64,000 nt of DNA from Ardenticatenaceae bacterium. Its GTDB lineage: Bacteria > Chloroflexota > Anaerolineae > Promineifilales > Promineifilaceae. The translations under genes and the position numbers were made by a program. The stretch covers positions 62,001 through 126,000 of the forward strand of contig JACKBU010000005.1 in NCBI GenBank assembly GCA_020634395.1. The letters run 5' to 3'. The notes under the pieces are model-generated. The model had not been told where the DNA came from. It searched no databases and saw only the letters and a program-made list of their open reading frames with translations. Numbering within the stretch: the stretch's first letter is position 1; each line of letters opens with the position of its first letter. This document shows positions 59,092 through 64,000 of this stretch, one piece after another.

Positions 59092-60413
59092 GGCTGCGTC
59101 ACCGTCCGCTCGTAGGTGTGGCACTCGTGGCAGTAGGCGCTTTCCTGCTCGTCGGGGTTTTGCTGGCAGCTGCTGCCCATTACCAGCGGGACTTCATAGA
59201 GACGGCCGTCTACCTTGCCCGTCTCCACCAACCGCTCTCCATCCCACTGCACCCAGCCAAACGTTTCGCCCTCCGTGGTGGCAATCACTGTATCGCCGAC
59301 CGCCACCGAGTAGTTGGGATTCAAATCGGCTGAGTAAATGGCCGGATGATCGGGGTCCGTGATGGTTTCCAGCAGCGGCATTTCTGTCAGCGTGCCGTGG
59401 CAGGTGCGGCACTGGATATATTGGATTTCTTGCTGGTTGGAATGGATATCGCCGTTGCCCATCACCTCGCCGTTGGTGTGGCAGTCCACGCAGTCTAGCT
59501 CCCATTCGCACAGCGTGAACTGCGAAATGGGCTGGTAATATTCCAATTCCCTTTGGTCTTGGGCCGAAAGATAAGGCGAACCGGGCAAATCTTCCCGTTC
59601 CAAAAAAGTCATCTGGCGCAGCGAGTAGTTGCCGCGATTGTGGCAGTGGTTGCATTGGTAATAAGGGATGGCGGTGGTGAGTTGGTGCGTACGGCCGTGT
59701 CCCGGCTCGTCTTTGGGCGTTGTGGGGTCGCCGCCGCGGTACAGACCGTCGTTTTCATAGACGACGTGGCAGGCTGCGCAGCCTGTTGCGCGGTAATAAT
59801 AAGGCTCCTGGGTCGCCGCTGCCGAGAGGTGACAGTGCATACAGTCGCGGTTGAAGGTTTGCACCGGGTCGGGCGCCTCGGGGCCGGGATGAAATGCCGC
59901 CAGGGCAGGCAAGCCGGTATATGTGGTGATTTCGTCATCTTCGACGGCCGTTACGCCAAAGTGGGCAGTCGTATCTGCCTGTCCGCCGAAGGCATAATTT
60001 ACCTGGGCAATGGCCCCGGCATACGTGGCCTGCACCGAGGTGAGGACGCGATGGATGTGATCACGGCCGTCGGCAGCCGCGCCGCTGTGGCAGGCAGAGC
60101 CGCCGCAGGATTCCTCCACCACCACCAGGTCGCTGGGATTACGTCCGCCGCGCATGGTGGCGTGGGCCAGATCCTTGTCCAGCGCCAGCCCATCACCGCC
60201 GTGGCAGAGCACGCAGCCAAACGTTTCAATGGAATGGGTTGGGCTGATTTCTTCGATACCCTCGTGACAGGTGAGGCATAACTCTGGCTGCCCGGTGAGG
60301 GTGGGGGTTAACTGGACTACCTCTGGTTGGCGCTCCTGGCGGGCCAGCGCACCAATTACCAGGAACAGCAGCAGCATACCCAGAACGGCCGTTGCTTTCT
60401 GGTACCCGCTCAC
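59088..60413 (-). CDS. Membrane-anchored multiheme c-type cytochrome
   Basis: 441 aa from GTG, with GGAG 8 nt upstream; the GTG overlaps the cytochrome b stop (GTGA). One N-terminal membrane segment (LGMLLLFLVIGALA). Eight CxxCH motifs are visible (CLTCH, CVLCH, CMHCH, CAACH, CNHCH, CVDCH, CRTCH, CHECH) plus one CGGSACH (CX4CH), so eight or nine haems. It is an extracytoplasmic electron carrier. It sits between cytochrome b and Rieske, an arrangement like that of alternative bc-type complexes. Confidence 0.9.
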   Translation of the reverse strand: MSGYQKATAVLGMLLLFLVIGALARQERQPEVVQLTPTLTGQPELCLTCHEGIEEISPTHSIETFGCVLCHGGDGLALDKDLAHATMRGGRNPSDLVVVEESCGGSACHSGAAADGRDHIHRVLTSVQATYAGAIAQVNYAFGGQADTTAHFGVTAVEDDEITTYTGLPALAAFHPGPEAPDPVQTFNRDCMHCHLSAAATQEPYYYRATGCAACHVVYENDGLYRGGDPTTPKDEPGHGRTHQLTTAIPYYQCNHCHNRGNYSLRQMTFLEREDLPGSPYLSAQDQRELEYYQPISQFTLCEWELDCVDCHTNGEVMGNGDIHSNQQEIQYIQCRTCHGTLTEMPLLETITDPDHPAIYSADLNPNYSVAVGDTVIATTEGETFGWVQWDGERLVETGKVDGRLYEVPLVMGSSCQQNPDEQESAYCHECHTYERTVTQP

Positions 60414-61450
60414 TGCCGCCACTCCACAATGGTGAGGATAATGATGCCGGCAGCGATGGCACCGACAACAAGTTGCGCCCAGCGCCCGGATGGATGAAAC
60501 CAGACGGCCGTTCCTTCTGTCTGCCGGTCCAGCACCCACGGCAGCAGGGCCAGGATCCCCACCACACACAGCGGAATAAGAATACCGGCCAGCAGCGGCG
60601 GCCAATAACGCAGCAAAGCCTGAATCCACAAGAAAAACCAGGGCGCAGCGATTTGCGCTGGCTCGGCCAGCGGCCCCGCCAACGGATCCACAGGGGGAGC
60701 CAGCGGCGCATTCCAGAAGAGCGACAGCGTAAAGAGGACAAGAAGCACAGCCAGGGCCGCGATCCCTTCTCGCTGCACAAGTTCGCGGCGAGGGATGCGC
60801 GGTGCTTTGCCGGCTGTGGCGTTCGCTGCCCGGTGGCTGATGCCGCCGTCGCGGCGCACGCGAAAGGCGTGCCAGCCCACCAGCAGCAAAACCGGGACGA
60901 CCAAGCCCAGGATGTGCCAGGTGTAAAAGCGTACCAGGGTGGCGTCGCCAATCTCCGTGCCGCCCACGAGCAAGCGATAGAACCAGTCACCGACCACCGG
61001 AAACTGCCGCACAATATGTGTGCCTACCGTTAACGCGCCATAGGTATCTACATCCCAGCGCAGTACGTAGCCGGAAAAGCTCAGCAGCAGGCTGAGCAGG
61101 AGGATAGCCAATCCCAGGAGCCAGTTGAAGCGGCGTGGTTTTTTGTAGCTGCCGCTGAATACGATGCGCAGCAGGTGCAGGCTGCCCGTCAACAGCAGCA
61201 GCACGGCTGCCCAGTAATGGAGATTGCGCAGCAGCCAACCGTAAGGGGCCACGTAGGTGATGGTGCGGATAGAATCGGCGGCGGAAACGGCCGTGGGCAC
61301 ATACACAAACATCAGCGGCACGCCGGTTACGATAAGTGAGAGGAACAGGAGCAGCGACATCCCGCCGAGGCCAAAGGTATAACGAAACCGCGCCTCGCGG
61401 GCGGGAATCGTGGGGGGATGCAAATGCTCAAAAAAGTTTGGCCGTGACAT
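60410..61450 (-). CDS. Cytochrome b/b6-type diheme protein
   Basis: 346 aa. Four N-terminal helices with H-x13-H (NLHYWAAVLLLLTGSLHLLR) and H-x14-H (TWHILGLVVPVLLLVGWHAF) ligating two b haems, plus three C-terminal helices like subunit IV (about 240-345). The Qo motif PEWY reads APWF, so the Glu is missing. Predicted quinol-oxidising core of a bc-type complex, with Rieske and multiheme c encoded downstream in overlap. Confidence 0.9.
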   Translation of the reverse strand: MSRPNFFEHLHPPTIPAREARFRYTFGLGGMSLLLFLSLIVTGVPLMFVYVPTAVSAADSIRTITYVAPYGWLLRNLHYWAAVLLLLTGSLHLLRIVFSGSYKKPRRFNWLLGLAILLLSLLLSFSGYVLRWDVDTYGALTVGTHIVRQFPVVGDWFYRLLVGGTEIGDATLVRFYTWHILGLVVPVLLLVGWHAFRVRRDGGISHRAANATAGKAPRIPRRELVQREGIAALAVLLVLFTLSLFWNAPLAPPVDPLAGPLAEPAQIAAPWFFLWIQALLRYWPPLLAGILIPLCVVGILALLPWVLDRQTEGTAVWFHPSGRWAQLVVGAIAAGIIILTIVEWRQ

Positions 61451-61507
61451 AGGCGGGTAGGAGGCAGTGATTTGCCAGTGGCAAGCCTGCCTCTTTGTCC
61501 TGGTGCG

Positions 61508-62119
61508 CTACCTTGTGAGGCTGGACGGCGACAGGAAGAGCAGCGTGTCGGTTTCGTAGTAGGCAGAATGGGCACAGCCCTGGCAGAAGATTTGCCCGTC
61601 GCGCACCACTTCCCGTTCGTTGATGATTTCCTCGCCGCAGATGGCGCAGTTCACGCGCACAACCGGACGACTGACGATTTTTTCCACCGGCATGCGCAAG
61701 CGTACGGGCCGGATGGTTAACAGTTCGGCGTCGGGCATGCGCTGGTAGCCCACCAATTGCGCGAAGTAATGCTTTTTTTCTTCTGGGGCGAAGGCTAAAG
61801 CTTTTTCACGCACGTCGGGTTGCGGGGCCAGGCGCACGGCCGTGCCCGTTTTTACATCTACAAAGGTGACGGCGATTTTGCCATAATCTTCCAGCCGCAT
61901 GGTACGGTGGCGCATGGAGCAGCCTGTCGCGGCTTCTACGCCGCTGGCAAAACAACCATCCGTCTCCACAATCGCCATGAGCCGTTTGTCGCGCTGCGGC
62001 ACGGCCAGTCCCAGCGCCGCAGCGCCCGCCAGCCCCATACGCGCGCCCAAGACCTGGCGTGGGCAGAGGTGCCTGTGCCAGCTGGAAGATAAATCGAGGA
62101 TTTCTTGCAGATCACTCAT
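61508..62119 (-). CDS. FmdE-family protein with C-terminal zinc finger
   Basis: 203 aa. FmdE domain (1-125): HRHLCPRQVLGARMGLAGAAALG, ETDGCFASGVEAATGCSMRHRTM and YGKIAVTFVD. The C-terminal part has CAICG and CQGCA, a treble-clef zinc finger. FmdE-like proteins occur with molybdopterin or tungsten formate dehydrogenases; their exact role is not settled. Here it is inside the redox operon, 2 bp from NrfD, which hints at a formate-type or other molybdopterin enzyme. Confidence 0.85.
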   Translation of the reverse strand: MSDLQEILDLSSSWHRHLCPRQVLGARMGLAGAAALGLAVPQRDKRLMAIVETDGCFASGVEAATGCSMRHRTMRLEDYGKIAVTFVDVKTGTAVRLAPQPDVREKALAFAPEEKKHYFAQLVGYQRMPDAELLTIRPVRLRMPVEKIVSRPVVRVNCAICGEEIINEREVVRDGQIFCQGCAHSAYYETDTLLFLSPSSLTR

Positions 62120-62121
62120 GT

Positions 62122-63342
62122 TCAGTCGCCGGATTGTACCTGGATGCGCGGTAAGGCAGATGTTTTTTCGTGAACGGCCGTTTCCTCTTCTTCCTCAAAG
62201 AGGGGGAGATACTTGGCGGCCAGTGTGAAGGCTAAAACGCCAGCAGCGACAATACCCACCGAGATGGATACTTCCATAAAACTGGGGAAATAACTCGTCT
62301 GTGTCATAAAGTCAGGTGCAAGCGGCAGGTTGCGGATGTGTTCAACGGCAAACCAGCTCACGTTGAAACGATTGATCATCAGCCCCACGACCACAAAGAG
62401 CGAGCCGATGAGCAGCCCGTTTGCGCTGTTGCGGATTTTTGCCTGGGAGAACATGATGATTGGTACAACCGCACCAACGATGATTTCTAACCAGAATAAC
62501 ACGCTCATCATGCCGCTGGAAAACAGGTAATGTAAATCGCCAAAATATGCCAGATCGGCAAATTTCAGCAGCAAGTAAATGCCCAGACCATATGGGATGT
62601 AACTTGCCAGTTCACTCAGCAGGCTGATTTCCAGGCCGCGATGCAAAGCGCGGGAGCTGAGTGACGATTCCAGAATGACCATGCCCAAACCGACGACAAT
62701 AGCCGAAATGAAAAACAGCAGTGGCAGGATCGGCGTCCACCACAGTGGGTGCAGGGTACTGCGCTGAATCAGCAGCAGGCCGCCCAGCGAAGACTGGTGC
62801 AACGTAGAGAGGACCACACCGAGGATGACGAAGGGGATGACGATGCGATGCAGCATGTGGGCAATTTTGGGCAGGCGCAGACCTTCAAACAGCACCGGGG
62901 CGAACTCAATGGCCAGGACGGTAGTATACGTCATCACGCAGATGCCAATTTCGAAGAGCACGGAATGATGGTTTTGGTAAACGATCATGTGCCAGATGCG
63001 TTCCGGGCGGCCCAAGTCTACCAGCAAGGCGACGATAACCATAACATAGCCCAAGAAACCGGTGAGAATGGCCGGTCGCAGCAGGGGCTTGAACCGCTCA
63101 ATCTCGAAGATGTGGATGATGGCCGCCATGGTAAACGCGCCACTGCCCAAAGCCACACCGCAGAATAGGTCGAAGCTAATCCAAAAAGCCCACGAATACG
63201 TGTCGTTTAGATTGCTGACGGCCCCAATGCCGTTCGCATAGCGAACCATAGCCACGAATAATCCCCAGGCTATCAGGATCAGCATGATCGTGATGCCCGG
63301 CGTTAGGTGCAGCTTTTCTGAAAGCCGAATTTTTAATTTCAT
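62122..63342 (-). CDS. NrfD/HybB-type quinone-interacting membrane subunit
   Basis: 406 aa polytopic protein with about ten membrane helices: PGITIMLILIAWGLFVAMVRYANGIG, DTYSWAFWISFDLFCGVALGSGAFTMAAI, HHSVLFEIGICVMTYTTVLAIEFAPVL. HybB-like members exchange electrons with the quinone pool. It shares a 4-bp overlap with the FeS ferredoxin gene upstream (63339-63342), the usual HybA-HybB arrangement. The C-terminus is acidic. Confidence 0.92.
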   Translation of the reverse strand: MKLKIRLSEKLHLTPGITIMLILIAWGLFVAMVRYANGIGAVSNLNDTYSWAFWISFDLFCGVALGSGAFTMAAIIHIFEIERFKPLLRPAILTGFLGYVMVIVALLVDLGRPERIWHMIVYQNHHSVLFEIGICVMTYTTVLAIEFAPVLFEGLRLPKIAHMLHRIVIPFVILGVVLSTLHQSSLGGLLLIQRSTLHPLWWTPILPLLFFISAIVVGLGMVILESSLSSRALHRGLEISLLSELASYIPYGLGIYLLLKFADLAYFGDLHYLFSSGMMSVLFWLEIIVGAVVPIIMFSQAKIRNSANGLLIGSLFVVVGLMINRFNVSWFAVEHIRNLPLAPDFMTQTSYFPSFMEVSISVGIVAAGVLAFTLAAKYLPLFEEEEETAVHEKTSALPRIQVQSGD

Positions 63343-64000
63343 TGGATTTCCTCCTCTGCGGCCTCTGCTGTCTCTTTGACCAGGCTTTCTGCTTTGTGGT
63401 TTTTGTGTTTGTAGGTGTGAACGCCGGCCGTTACGGCACCAAGCACTGTGGCCCAGGTTAGCGCTACGGGGATGGTGTTGCCTACATACTGCTCGCTCAG
63501 GGTATTTAGTGGTTCATCACCAATGCCTTCTGGCAGGCCGAGGTCTTTAAAAGGTACGTGTGATAGGACCAGGTACGAGGTGCCTCCATTTTCAGTTTCA
63601 CCGTAGACATGGTTGACGTAGCGGTCGGGGTGGGCGGCAATACGGCCGTGTGCCTCCGCAATCAACTCTTCTCGGTCGCCGAACACCAAGGCATCCGTGG
63701 GGCACGTTGCTACACAGGCCGGTTCCAGCCCGTCGTCAATACGATGCGCACACATCGAACACTTGTCAATCAGCGGGCCTTCCACAATACCCTTGTCCCA
63801 ATCAAACTTGGGCACACCAAAGGGGCAGGCATTCATGCAGTAACGACAGCCAATACATACTTCACTGTTGTAAACTACAGGGCCGTCCTCACGTTTCGTC
63901 CACGCGCCAACAGGACACGCTGAAGCGCAATCTGGCTCCAGGCAGTGCATACAGTGGTAAACCATCGTCGAGCGGGTCAAGTTAGGATACTGCCCGCTGA
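63339..64000 (-). CDS. HybA-like 4Fe-4S ferredoxin subunit, N-terminus beyond window
   Basis: Open to the right window edge, with no start in view (frame reads SGQYPNLTRSTMVYH). Four-cluster ferredoxin: CMHCLEPDCASACP, CIGCRYCMNACPFG and CSMCAHRIDDGLEPACVATCP. C-terminal membrane anchor IPVALTWATVLGAVTAG and a charged tail. Electron transfer between the catalytic subunit (off window) and NrfD. First gene visible in the redox operon. Confidence 0.9.
   Translation of the reverse strand, partial: SGQYPNLTRSTMVYHCMHCLEPDCASACPVGAWTKREDGPVVYNSEVCIGCRYCMNACPFGVPKFDWDKGIVEGPLIDKCSMCAHRIDDGLEPACVATCPTDALVFGDREELIAEAHGRIAAHPDRYVNHVYGETENGGTSYLVLSHVPFKDLGLPEGIGDEPLNTLSEQYVGNTIPVALTWATVLGAVTAGVHTYKHKNHKAESLVKETAEAAEEEIQ

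Larger units (their letters stand above)
1..64000. repeat. Dispersed palindrome ACGGCCGT (about 145 copies)
   Basis: By hand count, about 145 copies, roughly one per 440 bp, on both sides of gene borders and in different codon frames (Thr-Ala-Val; Asn-Gly-Arg; Arg-Pro). At this base composition about two would be expected. Copies often have flanking A/T, giving AACGGCCGTT. Spacer copies include 6571, 6911, 23912, 36681, 39263, 45308, 50377 and 57643. Confidence 0.9.

Overview
The 64 kb window is a GC-rich, gene-dense bacterial chromosome segment. The gene set points to Chloroflexota of the Anaerolineae/Ardenticatenia kind: paralogous anchored beta-propeller proteins, Pro/Thr/Ala-rich lipoproteins, FmdE and NrfD redox genes, PocR-type regulators, and a MurA with Asp at the fosfomycin position. 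This assignment is by inference, since no rRNA is present. No tRNA, rRNA, CRISPR array, transposase or phage block was recognised. The 8-mer palindrome ACGGCCGT recurs about 145 times (hand count) in genes and spacers alike. About two copies would be expected by chance, so it looks like a HIP1-style genomic signature.

Layout. 1-6517 (-): the amino-terminal 2172 codons of a giant secreted amylopullulanase with its own promoter and a leader containing an intrinsic terminator. 7085-9349 (+): a MoxR/DUF58 pair. 9392-23797 (-): miaB, a methyltransferase, three tandem paralogous membrane-anchored proteins, a TPR lytic transglycosylase lipoprotein, a coiled-coil membrane protein, a shrunken ABC binding protein, mltG and ruvX. 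23950-28924 (-): a BaseplateJ-like protein, a four-helix-bundle protein, and alaS preceded by what reads as a complete ribosome-mediated attenuator with an alanine-rich leader peptide. 28948-29619 (-): a HigB/HigA toxin-antitoxin pair. 29797-30195 (+): msrB. 30283-39079 (-): envelope and sugar genes (glycosyltransferases, TatD, thioesterase, phosphohexomutase, gmd, a SUMF1-like protein, murA). 39357-47680 (+): metal and stress genes (two CDF transporters with matching unusual promoters, a tandem Usp protein, a large hybrid histidine kinase, a dienelactone hydrolase, a DUF6295-like protein). 47758-57515 (-): acyltransferase, alpha/beta hydrolase, ExeM/NucH nuclease, GNAT protein, lipoprotein, CPBP protease. 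57839-58600 (+): a HTH-PocR regulator. 58636-64000 (-): a redox operon reading FeS ferredoxin (cut by the window end), NrfD, FmdE-zinc finger, cytochrome b, multiheme cytochrome c, Rieske protein.

The most interesting points are: (1) the alaS leader, where a run of five Ala codons sits just before mutually exclusive hairpins, on a transcript that appears leaderless; (2) ACGGCCGT; (3) a promoter about 55 bp long shared with identical geometry by the alpha/beta hydrolase and the CPBP protease; (4) matching TTGTAY-N19-TATAYC promoters before both CDF transporters; (5) the hybrid Rieske/cyt b/NrfD redox operon; (6) MurA D117.
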